In this document: piece after piece, positions 23,341 to 35,948 of the stretch
Numbering within the stretch: position 1 is the first letter of the stretch
Layout: every line of letters starts with the position of its first letter
Source: Zantedeschia hybrid cultivar
Taxonomy: Eukaryota > Streptophyta > Magnoliopsida > Alismatales > Araceae
Direction: 5' to 3'
DNA length: 64,000 nt
Assembly: GCA_030544215.1 (NCBI GenBank)
Contig: JARZZO010000002.1
Location: forward strand, 29,015,395-29,079,394
Program-made: the position numbers and the translations under genes
The notes under the pieces: model-generated
What the model was told of the DNA's origin: nothing
Database searches by the model: none
The model's input: the letters and a program-made list of their open reading frames with translations, nothing else

Positions 23341-23685
23341 AGAGGAAATGTTCAAGATGAAAGTAAAGTGGCTGAAGGTACACATTGACAACATTTATGC
23401 TAGAGTACTATTGATTCTGGTATAGCATATTCATCTATTTCTTCAAGATCTACTAAATCATTGAGTAGTAGGCAGTTTGTTCAGACTGGAGAGACGTCAA
23501 TTGACACTCCAGCAAGGGTTATAGCTGGGACTAATTGTGTTATTTCTAGCATAGATGTGGGAATGCATGGTAGGAGGATGTCAGCTTGTGTACATCTATT
23601 AGACATGAGTGGCTTTGGTATGATCGTAGGACTGGAATGGTTAGATGAGATTTTGCACTACTTGATTGCACGAGAAAGTCGGTGA
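23341..23685 (+). pseudogene. Gypsy aspartic protease region
   Basis: The retropepsin that would cleave the polyprotein is visible as KVYALARGNVQDES upstream, an STIDSGIAYSS active-site segment (DSG at 23413-23421), and the later flap/hydrophobic part CVHLLDMSGFGMIVGLEWL. A stop or frameshift lies near 23385, just before the active site. The order after the zinc knuckle is as in Del/Tekay elements. Confidence 0.8.
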
Positions 23686-23789
23686 TATTCCAGAGGCCTG
23701 GACCTACGCTAGTTAGAGTGACCTTGTGAATACTAGAGTGTAGTTGAAATCCTTTTTCCCATTTGATCTCAATGTAAGTGTATATATAT

Positions 23790-23797
23790 ATTATGTG
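23790..23797. repeat. Left 8-bp target duplication of the hAT-like element
   Basis: ATTATGTG here matches ATTGTGTG at 24748-24755 in seven of eight positions. Confidence 0.7.
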
Positions 23798-24747
23798 TAG
23801 GGATGTTCACTATTTGGTTTGAACTAACAAACCAAACCAAACCAAACTGAAATTTTGGTTTGGTTAGGATTGAAAGACAATTCGGTTTGGTTCGGTCTCT
23901 ATAAGTCTCAAACCGCATAAACCAAATCGAACCATTCAAACTGAATTATGAAATATTTATTATCAACTGTTAATAAATTAACTACTACTGTTTCATTTCT
24001 TATCTTTTGCACTTTTGTGCTAGCCTGGCTATGGGCCAAGGCCCAAGCACCCAGTTGACCATGGGCTGGTCAAGGAGGCGACTGGTATGCGTGCAAGAAT
24101 TTATATCTCTTTTCTGGTTAAACCCTGATCATTTTTCGATATCGGACAAAAGAGGAGCACCGACACTACAACAACTCGAGCATGCTCAGTCAGAAACTCA
24201 ACGGCAACATCAAGCACAGCCCTGCCACGATTCTTTTGAAGGCTTCCACAATCTAGAGTACATGCGTGATGCAGCTACTTCCCGCAAGTGTAATTGCAGC
24301 AACTGGAATCTGCCAGAGCTGGAGAAGATGGTGGTGGCCTGTAGGAAAGATAGAAGGGACTGCAATGTTGGCGGAGTAATAGCAGCAGTCGCAGAGTTGC
24401 CGCTGGCAAGGACTCATATTAGAGCAAACAGTGCATGCTGGAGCGACTCCTGCCGTAGTGGTGGAGACAGCACTAGATGTGTCACCTGCCACTCTTTGGT
24501 GACCACGCCACCCAATCCTCCTCTGTCCTACTAGCCCCCCATGGCTTTGCACAAAGGTGCTCATTTAGTCTAATATCGAGAAATAAGAAATGTTCGGATC
24601 CTAAAGAATTTATAAAATGTACCCTACCACCCAGCCCCATCATAGTTATTTACACTACCATGCGGCCACCAATTCGAACCGAAGTTTTTCGGTTGGGTTT
24701 GAATTTTCCCCCAAAAACCAAATCGACCTGACCCGTGAACAGCCCTA
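23798..24747. mobile_element. hAT-like non-autonomous DNA transposon (950 bp)
   Basis: The ends are TAGGGATGTTCAC and, in reverse complement, GTGAACAGCCCTA; the 13-bp terminal repeats differ at one position. They are flanked by a near-perfect 8-bp duplication, the hAT superfamily pattern. Subterminal sequence is rich in GGTTTGGTTTGG/CAAACCAAACC and CGGTTTGGTTCGG repeats, typical hAT transposase landing sites. A 175-codon open frame at 24007-24534 shows no transposase or other domain that I recognise, so I do not call it a gene. Its last 123 bp are part of the 274-bp tandem unit that follows. Confidence 0.82.
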
Positions 24748-26816
24748 ATTGTGTGGATGTCTTATCTTCCTAAATTTTGATCTGGTTTATGAATTACGTA
24801 AAATATACTTATTCATATGTTATTAGAGATACATTTCAATTTATGTATTTTTCAACTCTTCATGGTACCAAGTGATATCCAACTCATGGTACTGGCCATA
24901 CCACCCAGCCCCATCATAGTTATTTACACTACCATGCGGCCACCAATTCGAACCGAAGTTTTTCGGTTGGGTTTGAATTTTCCCCCAAAAACCAAATCGA
25001 CCTGACCCGTGAACAGCCCTAATTGTGTGGATGTCTTATCTTCCTAAATTTTGATCTGGTTTATGAATTACGTAAAATATACTTATTCATATGTTATTAG
25101 AGATACATTTCAATTTATGTATTTTTCAACTCTTCATGGTACCAAGTGATATCCAACTCATGGTACTGGCCATACCACCCAGCCCCATCATAGTTATTTA
25201 CACTACCATGCGGCCACCAATTCGAACCGAAGTTTTTCGGTTGGGTTTGAATTTTCCCCCAAAAACCAAATCGACCTGACCCGTGAACAGCCCTAATTGT
25301 GTGGATGTCTTATCTTCCTAAATTTTGATCTGGTTTATGAATTACGTAAAATATACTTATTCATATGTTATTAGAGATACATTTCAATTTATGTATTTTT
25401 CAACTCTTCATGGTACCAAGTGATATCCAACTCATGGTACTGGCCATACCACCCAGCCCCATCATAGTTATTTACACTACCATGCGGCCACCAATTCGAA
25501 CCGAAGTTTTTCGGTTGGGTTTGAATTTTCCCCCAAAAACCAAATCGACCTGACCCGTGAACAGCCCTAATTGTGTGGATGTCTTATCTTCCTAAATTTT
25601 GATCTGGTTTATGAATTACGTAAAATATACTTATTCATATGTTATTAGAGATACATTTCAATTTATGTATTTTTCAACTCTTCATGGTACCAAGTGATAT
25701 CCAACTCATGGTACTGGCCATACCACCCAGCCCCATCATAGTTATTTACACTACCATGCGGCCACCAATTCGAACCGAAGTTTTTCGGTTGGGTTTGAAT
25801 TTTCCCCCAAAAACCAAATCGACCTGACCCGTGAACAGCCCTAATTGTGTGGATGTCTTATCTTCCTAAATTTTGATCTGGTTTATGAATTACGTAAAAT
25901 ATACTTATTCATATGTTATTAGAGATACATTTCAATTTATGTATTTTTCAACTCTTCATGGTACCAAGTGATATCCAACTCATGGTACTGGCCATACCAC
26001 CCAGCCCCATCATAGTTATTTACACTACCATGCGGCCACCAATTCGAACCGAAGTTTTTCGGTTGGGTTTGAATTTTCCCCCAAAAACCAAATCGACCTG
26101 ACCCGTGAACAGCCCTAATTGTGTGGATGTCTTATCTTCCTAAATTTTGATCTGGTTTATGAATTACGTAAAATATACTTATTCATATGTTATTAGAGAT
26201 ACATTTCAATTTATGTATTTTTCAACTCTTCATGGTACCAAGTGATATCCAACTCATGGTACTGGCCATACCACCCAGCCCCATCATAGTTATTTACACT
26301 ACCATGCGGCCACCAATTCGAACCGAAGTTTTTCGGTTGGGTTTGAATTTTCCCCCAAAAACCAAATCGACCTGACCCGTGAACAGCCCTAATTGTGTGG
26401 ATGTCTTATCTTCCTAAATTTTGATCTGGTTTATGAATTACGTAAAATATACTTATTCATATGTTATTAGAGATACATTTCAATTTATGTATTTTTCAAC
26501 TCTTCATGGTACCAAGTGATATCCAACTCATGGTACTGGCCATACCACCCAGCCCCATCATAGTTATTTACACTACCATGCGGCCACCAATTCGAACCGA
26601 AGTTTTTCGGTTGGGTTTGAATTTTCCCCCAAAAACCAAATCGACCTGACCCGTGAACAGCCCTAATTGTGTGGATGTCTTATCTTCCTAAATTTTGATC
26701 TGGTTTATGAATTACGTAAAATATACTTATTCATATGTTATTAGAGATACATTTCAATTTATGTATTTTTCAACTCTTCATGGTACCAAGTGATATCCAA
26801 CTCATGGTACTGGCCA
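24625..26816. repeat. Eight head-to-tail copies of an identical 274-bp unit
   Basis: The unit starting TACCACCCAGCCCCATCATA begins at 24625, 24899, 25173, 25447, 25721, 25995, 26269 and 26543. The following bases TACC at 26817-26820 start a ninth copy that stops at once. Copies look identical by eye. Each unit contains the last 123 bp of the hAT-like element (through GTGAACAGCCCTA) plus about 150 bp of its right flank (ending CATGGTACTGGCCA). The repeated 62-codon frame in each unit is a by-product of the array and is not a gene. Confidence 0.98.
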
Positions 26817-26820
26817 TACC

Positions 26821-27084
26821 ATGTGATTGGATGCTCCAAATTTCCTGAGGACAAGGGTAATGTGTAGTTTTGAGGGTGTGCAGGTGTTAACCCTTGGTGA
26901 CATGGCCTCCAGCCGAAACCACTAACTGAGTGTCACTTGTATGCCCAATAGAATGTTCGAGATCTATCAATCTATATTTATTTTAATATATTTATGACAT
27001 TGTTATGAGTTTTGTGACTTATATAGTGTAAAAAAACATAGTATGGGTAAGAGTTGGTGAGAAGTAAGTTGGATAAAAGTGAGC
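26821..27084. other. Remnant between protease and RT of the gypsy element
   Basis: Positions 26821-27084 are AT-rich with scattered coding-like words but many stops. No separate gene is visible. It probably represents decayed protease-RT linker or early RT sequence. Confidence 0.4.
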
Positions 27085-27735
27085 TAGGTTAATAAAAGGG
27101 CAAGTGTTTTCTAAGATTAACCTCAGGACAAGTTTCCATCAGCTGAAAATTTAGGAGGAGATTGTATCCAGGATAACATTGAGAACAAGATATAGACACT
27201 ATGAATTCTTTATAATGCCATTTGGATTGATCATGTACCAACAACCTTTTATGGATTTGATGAACAGAATGTTTCAACCATACTTGGATCTGTTGTAGTG
27301 GTGCTTATGGATGATGTGTTGAGGTACTCATCATCCTTTGAGCCTCAGGGAAGAATAACAAATGGGGTTGGAAGCTATAAGGAGAGCATTAGCTGGAGGC
27401 TAGGTATGCTAGTGAAATTAGGAGCTTTGGGGCTACCAGACTATTACAGGAGATTTATTAAAGGGATTCTCTTCCATTATAGTCCCTATGACCAAGTTGA
27501 CAAGGAAAGGAGTATCTTTTGTCTGGTCAGATAAATGTAAGGCTAGTTTCCAAGAGTTGAAGGCTAGCTTGACCATAGTCCCAGTTCTTACTTTACCTAG
27601 TGGATTAGGTGGTTATGTGGTTTATATTGATGCATCAAGGAAGGGTTCAGACTGTGTGTTAATGCAGAATGGGAAGGTTGTGGCCTGTGCTTCCAGACAA
27701 TTAAGAGATCATGAAGAACTATCCCACGCATGACT
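27085..27735 (+). pseudogene. Gypsy reverse transcriptase/RNase H, broken
   Basis: The RT palm is recognisable from about 27085: words equivalent to RYRHYEF, IMPFGL, FMDLMNRMFQPYLDL and then LMDDVLRYSS, where the YIDDIL box is replaced by LMDDVL, in shifting frames. A thumb and connection follow (LPDYYRRFIKGI at about 27430-27470; LTRKGVSFVWSDKCKASFQEL; VVYIDASRKGSDCVLMQNG with the first RNase H Asp). The sequence ends at HDLE near 27735, where an insertion begins. The wording is closest to Del/Tekay-type gypsy elements. At least three frameshifts are present. Confidence 0.85.
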
Positions 27736-29615
27736 TGGAGAGTGACATGGACACACTAACACCAGTGCCAAACCTGCGAGGCAACTCCAAGACCACCACA
27801 TTGCTACTATGGCTCCAAACAACCACGATCAAGTGCACCCACTGGCATCTCACTACTCGGTCAAAGTCACATGCATGTCTGCCTCTGCAAGCAGAGTGAG
27901 GCAAGTGAGAAAGTTACCATGTTCGTGCCCATACGTCGGCGTCTCATAGCTCAGACTAGGCCTCACACCTGACGACCCCTACGAGGCTCTGGAACCCCGC
28001 AGATGAGGCAAGTGAGGAACCAAACATGACTAGATGAGGTCTAAGGACGTCTCCTAAGTGTCTACACCCTCATCTACGTGTGCACACAAGTAGTATCTAC
28101 TACTGTCCCAACGCACGGATTCACCCCTATGCCTAGACTATGGCTACAACAACTTGGGTCCTTGGGATCAGCCCAGACCCAATCATACTGAAGCGCAGGG
28201 TGATAACCCGTGACCCGTGTCCTCAGGGGTCACAACGTGCTAAATAGTTGGTGAAAGTCATCACTCAATATTCTCAAAGCACAAATAAAGCATCTAACAC
28301 AAGATATAAAAGAAACTACGAAAAGTGTGGAAACATTAGGGTTCACAAATAAGGTCACTGCCTAAAGTCATAGGCACGCCTCACAAGAGAACACGAGGCA
28401 CATGGACACTCTGCTAATAAAACGTCTAACCTATTGGACTCGTAATTAGATAAATGTCTAGGGGTCTAGACACCAATCTCAATTAGCGTCCAACACCTTG
28501 GACATTTTATTGGATAATGCCCTGCATAGCAGGGCTCAGGTGGTCCCCTTTAAAGGAGTCTAATAGAGTGGACGCCTATGGAGAATGCGTCCAGGTATAT
28601 GGACGTCTTTCTCTGTACATGTCCACTTTTGTGGGACATGTTTATAGCCAAACACCCAAAATAACTCAAGCCTAAACCAACATCCCTTAACCATCCTACA
28701 AAGCACCCAGGGTGCACTGCAAGCACAGGGAAAGTCCGCGGCACAAAGCCCTCACATGATCACACCATACACTACCAAAAACCTCCATGAATAACATGAC
28801 ATTGCCAAGGAAAATAATAGGATTGCATGGTGGAGAAAACATAAGAACTATGTTAAAGGGGATGGGATAATGCTTCAAAAATCACATGGGATCATCACTC
28901 TACCTTGACGTCTTGCATTCCTCCAAATCCCCGAAGGGTTTCTTCATACGGTTGGCCCCACCATACACCGATGACATCGAGCTCGCCTCCATCTGCCGCA
29001 AGCCATCATCACCGTCATCGTGGCAGGCCGCCACTACCATGCCACCTTCTCCGGCATCATGTTCATGCCGCCACACCGTCGCCAAAGAAGGAGGAGGAAG
29101 AAGAGGATGGAGGAGATGGTGGAAGGTGAGGAAGAGGAGGGAGTAAGGAATGGGGAGAATATCCTAAAAAAATGTAGCCCAAGCACGTCCCACGAGGCGT
29201 CCATGTGTACCCCACTATGCCTTGGGAAGTGGAGAAGAAAGATCTCGATGGTACGTAGAAAAATAGAGTTTCACGTCCACCCGACGGGACATAAAGTGAC
29301 TAATTCGCATCTAGCTGAATGGACGTTTTACTTAATTAGCATCCACTGGACGCCTAATTCTACCAGTCTGCACACCCTACAATAAAATAACCATAACTTT
29401 GCATATAGTTGTCAGAATTGCTATTATGACCACTCTTCGGAATCATTTTTTCGAGCTCTACAAGATGGTATATGAATCAAAGTCATTTGACTTTATCTTC
29501 AAACTCTAATTCCTTCGTTTCTCCTGTGAAGCATCTAAAAGAGAGTGAAATGCTAGTTTAATATGCTTTTGATATGACCCAAACCCGATAACTTGTATCT
29601 GAAAGGGAGGGATAT
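27736..29615. mobile_element. Unclassified LTR-like insertion between RNase H and integrase
   Basis: Gypsy coding text stops at HDLE and resumes at SKCLTCQQVK near 29622, with about 1.9 kb of unrelated sequence between and roughly 250 codons of the element missing. The insert ends GGGATATTACA and contains spaced GACGT/GCGTCC motif pairs (28400-28620, 29180-29360) like the solo LTRs nearby, plus a block with CCTCAGGGGTCACAACG. I could not define its left end or a target duplication. Frames at 28886-29146 and nearby are skewed by GGAGGAAGAAGAGG-type repeats and not called. Confidence 0.5.
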
Positions 29616-29621
29616 TACAGC

Positions 29622-30440
29622 GAGCAAATGTCTCACTTGTCAACAAGTTAAAGTTGAACACCAGAAGCCAACAAGACCACTACAATAGATGGAAATTCCA
29701 CACTGAAAAAGGGAGCATGTTATCATGGATTTTGTTATGCATTGCCTAGAACTCAGAGGAGGCATGATTCCATTTGAGTTATAGTGGACAGTTTAACTAA
29801 GTCAGCTCATTTCTTGGCCATGACAAAGACACAGACCTTAGAGGATTTAGCTTAGTTGTACATCGAAGAGATAGTTAGCTTGCATGGAGTTCTAGTGTCC
29901 ATTATATTAGATAGAGACTCCAGGTCAACTTAAGTTCGGTTCGGCTTTCCATCTGCAAACATATGGGCAGCCTAAGAGAACCATCCAAAGTCTAGAGAAT
30001 ATGTTGAGAGCTTGTTGTTTGGATTGGCGAGATAGATGGGATGAACATCTACCTCTCATAAAGTTTGCCTACAACAGTAGTCACCACACTAGCATAGGAA
30101 TGGCTCTCTATGCAGCACTCTATAGCAGACCATGAAGATCCCTAGTCTATTGGGATGAAGTTGGGGAGAAGAAACTAATTGGACCTCAATTAGTAGAAGA
30201 TTGCTTAGAGAAAATTTTGCAGATCAGACAGAGGTTATTGACAGCTCAAGGTAGGCAAAAGAGCTATGCAGACTAAAGGAGGAGGGAATTAGAATTTCAT
30301 GTTGGTGGTCATGTGTTCTTGAACGTTTCTCCTACCAAGGGAGTAATGAGGTTCAGCAAGAAAGGGAAGCTTGGCACCAGATATGTTGGACCCTATGAAA
30401 TTCTTTAGAGGATTAGTGAAGTGGCTTATTTGTTATATCC
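29622..30440 (+). pseudogene. Gypsy integrase, broken
   Basis: Integrase joins element DNA to the chromosome. Recognisable words in order are KCLTCQQVKVEHQKP (end of the zinc domain), VIMDFVMH, VIVDSLTKSAHFLAMTKTQTL, LYIEEIVSLHGVLVSII-type core, then KSYAD and HVGGHVFLNVSPTKGVMRF with KKGKLGTRYVGPYEIL from the C-terminal domain. In-frame stops and a large internal deletion in the catalytic core make it dead. Confidence 0.85.
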
Positions 30441-30829
30441 TTGATCTTGAACCTAATTCACTTAGTTAATTAAGTGGATTTATCTAATTAAATCTAATTA
30501 AAATAATTAATGGACTAAGGTAATTTAAGTTCATTTATGGTCCATTATTCACGTTAATAATCAATTTAGAATTAGGAAGGTATTAGTTTAGTCAAACTAG
30601 GCTATTGAATCCATTAGTGTTTTGAGTAGGAAACTAGTGTATTGTGGACTTAATTTTTTGGTTCAAAGGGTGCATGATAGCAGTCCAGTAAAATGATGAT
30701 ACCTTCACGCACGATTAACGAAAAATTATGACCTTGCTACCATTTGAAAGAAGAGATTAAGATCTACAACTTTATCAAAAGAAGTTTTCTCTAATTCTAA
30801 CAATGTTGGAGTCAAATTTGATGATATTA
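30441..30829 (+). mobile_element. Start of presumed 3' LTR or untranslated region of the gypsy element
   Basis: AT-rich sequence with TTAATTAAGTGG and TCTAATTAAAATAATTAA words follows the integrase. It stops at the TGTAACG start of the next inserted block. No polypurine tract is obvious, so the 3' LTR start is not placed. Confidence 0.35.
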
Positions 30830-33338
30830 TGTAACGCCTCTACTTCGTTGGCCCGATTCGGTCGTACCGACTTACTGTGAATCATCAGTTCAGGAGTGCC
30901 GCAGTGGGAAGAATCACGCATCTTACATTGACAATGAAGAGTATAAGCATGAAACAAGATCATAAACACAACCTTCAAGGTCACAAGCAAACCAATCCAA
31001 ATAACTGAACAACTAAAACTAGAATAGCCAACTATTACATTGTCGAGGATCTCTAAGAGACCGATAAATGAAAAGTACATCTCATAGACTGAAATGAATC
31101 TAACATATACATTTCTTGCTAACCTATCAAACTGAAAATAACAAATAAACACATGTTATAGCTAGCTTTAATAACCAAAGATCAAGCCTCACGCTTTTCT
31201 GGCTCAATCTCAGTTTTACGATCCTATGAAAAAAAATAGTCAACAAGGGTGAGTCACATAAAATTCAACAAGCTTAGAATCCACAAAGACATAGGTTTTG
31301 CATACAATATACATAAAAGAATATTTCATACGTCCATCTAATCACAAATATCAAGATTGGCAATATAGTACTACTTCTTCGATCCTAGTATGTTTCATTA
31401 ACATTGTAATATGATATATGAATAATATACATTAATTATACATGGTTTACTAACTTAAATATGAACATGGCAGTATGTTAACTTCTGAAATATAACATAA
31501 TAACAACAACTAAACATGTATATTTAATTATGCATTATCATGGAATATGCACATGGAACAACTACCATGACTATTGCTTTACATGGACTTGTTGTGCATA
31601 AATTTAAACATAAATTTTCAGTATATATCATGATGTGAAAATATACATTAACTTCTAGAATTTAACCTCATCTTTCATCCTTAACTATCATAAGTGATAC
31701 ACATATCACATCTTTCACTTTAACATAGGACAAACAACCATACAATGACATCGGCTACTTCTTCTTATTTACCTAGTGGTTATGACAAACTCACTAGATT
31801 TTCGGTTGCGCCCAATCGGGAGACGCTCTCAGATCCCACCAGGATAGTATGTAAACATACTTCTCATATTTAACCCATTGTCTCAGGTATTTTACTTATC
31901 TCCTTAGTCATTAACCGAGTGAATAAGAGAATCTAGAGGTGGCCCCCATAGAATCAAGAGATGGCTCCCACTGCGTGGCACTTTGTCCCGAAGGAATCAA
32001 GAGATGGCCCCCACAGTATAGCACTTTGGTCAACGTGGCACTTAAGGCCTACATTACCGATTTGGTGCATCCACTTAACATCTTAAATTAATCATATGCA
32101 TGCATGAACTATTACGTTTAATGTAAGACATAATATAAGACATAACAGGTATGCAAAACATGCAATTAAACATGTAATTAACAGAAATTACTCATGACTA
32201 TTATTGAATAGCGTCGTAGACAGTGGATGCGATTCAAATCGCGTCAACCATACTCGATGTGATTTAGCCAGCCATGCAAAATTTCAGAAATTCAATTTCA
32301 AATGTACTTATTTAAAAAAGAATAAGGAACATGCATGAACATTCACAGTTTCTAATCATACTATAACAGTTACATCATGTTTCATGAATTCATTACAGAA
32401 ATAACTAAGAATTAACTAGCATCATAACATGGATATCTAAGCATGGCTCTTTTACAGTAATATCCTTATCATAGCATGAAATTAAATAGGAATAATTACT
32501 TTATGCATGCAACTAATCAAAATAATATTGCATGGGTTCATATTACATGGGTTTTAGCGTGAATTAACATGGAACTAATCAAAATAATAGTCAATACTTA
32601 GCGTGAATTACGTCATACATGACCGATGACATGGATGTGTTTCACGTCCATGAATTGATCCTCTAGAAAATCCAAAAATAATGAAGAAATAGAAGAAAGA
32701 AAGGATCCTCGCATTATATATTCACTCCAGAAACAATATTCACATAGTCATACATCAAGTACATATTCTAGATAGCAAACTAAGTTGAAAATAGAGTTTT
32801 ATACATAAAAATACTATGTTTTGATCGTTCATCATCACTTGCCTCTCTAATCACGAAGAGAACTCGAAGAAGATTGCCTCCGACAAGGCGACAAGCTTCC
32901 ACCATGCTCACTTGGCTGTCTTCACACTGCGGGGATCATCCTCAAGTCCTCCTCCTTGCATGACACGAAGAGAGACCACGTCACACCCATTCTCTCTCTA
33001 AATCTCTCTAATGGCTTGGGGATCAAGAGAGGGGCTTGGACCGCACTATAGGAACTTAAATATGCCTCTAATATGAGTACCAAGCGGACTTCTACCGCAC
33101 TCAAAGAGGAGAGAGCCGGCTATAGTCGGACTCAAAAAGCTTTGAATCGTGTCAGCTCGATCCGACGCGATTCAACTCACTTGAATCGTGTTCGTCCAAG
33201 GTGACACGTTTTAGGTAAGTTAGTAAAAATCACAAAAAATATAGAGAATAATCAATAAATTCGAAAACTGACCCCACTGATAGGCTTACCAGGGTACTAA
33301 TGACCTATAATGGGTCTACTAAGATGCTAGGTGTTACA
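30830..33338 (-). mobile_element. Probable solo LTR (2.5 kb) of the TGTAACG family
   Basis: It begins TGTAACGCC and ends GGTGTTACA, giving TGTAA/TTACA termini like the solo LTR at 20872-22903. It also carries the same style of interior: GGGTGAGTCACATAAAATTC near the start, and paired GCGTC/GACG motifs with ATTCAAATCGCGTC at 32205-32270 and 33145-33215. A clean 5-bp duplication is not seen. ATATTA precedes the left end (30824-30829) and recurs at 33344-33349, five bases beyond the right end, so the right boundary may be slightly off. No coding region. Confidence 0.65.
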
Positions 33339-35700
33339 CATTCATATTAGGAAACAAATGACTGCGAAAATTGAGTCTTAGTTGCACTAGGAGAGCTCTT
33401 TAACTTAGCCATTAAGTCTTCTCTAGTTAGAGGTTGACTCCATCACGAAGAGGGCTTAATTTGAGTAGCATTAAGAAGTGGAAGATCTATGAATAAGACC
33501 TTGGAGGCGAGCTTAACCCCTTATGCCTACAGCGCTCTTTCAAGGATGAGTAACAATAGTGTTCTTGAGAAAAGAGAGGTGTTCTTAGATTATTCTTGTA
33601 AGGGATTTGATTCTAATGGACTCTTTGTGTTTCTTTGAGGTTTAATGAATGTGGGAGAACCTCTGGAGTGTGACAAATCTATGGTAGAAGCTAGAGGAAG
33701 CTAGGGTATTGTTAGAGAAATCGAGTTGTTCTTCTACAAAGGTAGGTAATGATAACTCATTAAATGATATTTTGTATTATATAAAAACTTCGTTTTGATT
33801 CTTAAAAGTGGTTAAAAATGATTATGGAATCATGACCTCTAAGTCTATCATCACAATCCTCCATTAGTTCCACAAATTTTCTGCTTTAACTTCGAATTTC
33901 TTAAGTTTTGCAATTTCTTCTGATAAGACGTCCAGACCTATGGACGTCCCATTAAAAGACATCTAGTCGATTAGACGCCTTTCAGATAAGACACATAGGC
34001 TATTAGACGTTTATTTTCCTTTGTCCAGTATCCTAGAAGCTATATTCATAAAACGTCAGATGTCTTGACACCTTGTCAGTATTTCAGATAGTTAACAATT
34101 TAAAATTTTAGGTGAACTTTGATCAGCCATAACTCAGTGAATTCTTGTCCAAATGATCTGAAATTTTGACTACAACTTTATTATGATATGTTATATTTGT
34201 GTGTACAATTTGATCATTTTTAAAAATTTATTCATCATTATTCTGCTATTTACTCAGTTGGCTAAATTTGACTCAAGTTCGTAACATGCCACTTGATGTT
34301 CCAAATCACTCATTTGAACTATAATTTGTATGAAATGTTGCACACAGATTTCTTGTGACCTATTTAATATTTTCATCAAGTTTGGTTAATTCTTTGGATC
34401 TATTCACTATTTTAGACCTATTTATTGAATTTTTAGCTTTAAAAATAGGTTTAATGTCTAAAAATTATTAAGCCAAAAATTCGGAGATAATTTATGAATT
34501 GTACTTTTCTATCCATTAACTTGTTAGCATCAAATTTGCTCTGATTTGCCTCTTATATGACCATGTTGACTTTTTGAGTGACTATTTTATATGTAAAAAC
34601 GTGAATTTTGACTTATGTATGTATGTAGCACTTTGTTAATTGAATTTTCATATCTATGCCCACCTTAGTTTTCTATTATGTCATTGTGTCATATTTGTAT
34701 GATTATGTTTAGGCATTGCCATCTTAAGGAGATATAGGGCTCGATTCCGGTATAAACATCTATATTGGATAAGACATTTGAACTCGAGGGCAACGTATGG
34801 AATCTTGAGTTTCGACCGGCTAAACCATAGGACGGCAATATGTAACACCCTGATAGTTTGAAGTTGAGTGGGACTTAGACTCTACGGTTCTATGTAGTAA
34901 TCAAAACCTTTGCATCATTGCCTAAATATTTTGAAGACTCCTTATATTGGGGTTTGGGTACATGTCCGTTAACAATTTGATACGATACATTAACATAACT
35001 TGATTGGCACAATATTGTAAAATTCTTGCTCTATTGTGTCTTAATTGAATTCAGCTTACTTTATGAAATTTCATATGCACTTGTTTAGCTATTTTCTTTT
35101 GAATTATATGTTTAAGATCTATATTTGCTTATATGTCATACTTTGATCACATTTGTTAAGCTACTATGTCATGCCATTCATTATATGATATGTGGTAGGA
35201 AATATGTGATATATTCGTTACATGGCTAGTAGATTTGATAAGTCATATGTAACTTCGATATGCCCATCATGTTAAGTAAATTATATACTATTTGATTTGA
35301 TCCTACTATTAGAAAACACATGTGATTTAGTAAACTTATATATGTGACTATTTTTTTATTATATTTTTATTTGAGATATATATAGAATTGTGAATTATAC
35401 ATAGTTAGTTATCATCACTTTTCAACTATTACATTGTTTAGCATTTGGTAGGTTGATTTGCCTACTGAGTGGTTGTACTCATAAACCTATTAACATTTTC
35501 AGAGTCTAGAAAAAGGAAGTTAGGACTCGAGGAAGATCTGCCTTGAGGATTTTGCTTGGACTATTGAATATGGTATCTAGTTTAGATTCGATATTTTCTA
35601 TTTTAGGAGATTGATGTAGTATGATTGATACTTTTTCATTTATTTAGTGAATTGAATGATTTTATTTTTATTGGATATTTGATGTACTTGCATGCAAGGT
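33339..35700 (+). mobile_element. Presumed remainder of the gypsy 3' LTR
   Basis: It contains GCATTGCCATCTTAAGGAGA (about 34713), matching the repeat start in the presumed 5' LTR, and a TACTGAGTGGTTGTACTCAT/AGAGTCTAG region (35470-35510) similar to 20250-20330. Positions 33915-34080 carry ACGTCC/GACGTC pairs. A TGTAACACCCTG at 34851 may be another LTR start. The element's right end and target duplication are not found. AT-rich; no gene seen. Confidence 0.45.
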
Positions 35701-35948
35701 CCTTCGCGTTTACATGGGTCCAGCTCCAACAATTGCTCTGGTGTTTGAGGCTACTGCCGACTTCATAAGACTTTGGTCTGTACGAATGGGACCCCCTTGC
35801 TGCATCAAGCTTGATTCACGAGTCATCCAGTGTTCAAGGCCATTGTCGCCTTGCGGGAGATGTGTACGGACAAGTTGAACTAACTCAAACCTTCATTGAA
35901 GCTTACAAGGCATGCGCTTAGATTGCATACTAGGGGGAGAGATGACCG
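35701..35948. other. Unclassified, possible end of a Ty1/copia element
   Basis: GATTGCATACTAGGGGGAGA at about 35921-35940 looks like the polypurine tract that precedes a copia 3' LTR, and the sequence before it (TTCATTGAAGCTTACAAGGC) could be the decayed end of an ORF. Nothing else of a copia element is visible, so this is tentative. Confidence 0.25.

Noticed and set aside
24007..24534. 175-codon frame inside the hAT-like element
   Set aside because: No BED zinc finger, catalytic RNase-H-fold words or dimerisation motif of hAT transposases could be seen. It is probably chance or captured non-coding DNA.
24817..26649. Seven identical 62-codon frames spaced 274 bp apart
   Set aside because: They are one frame repeated by the tandem array and cross the end of a hAT-like element. 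They have no recognisable domain and give no sign of selection.
24625..26816. A CRISPR-like array
   Set aside because: The repeats are head-to-tail with no variable spacers, in plant nuclear DNA.
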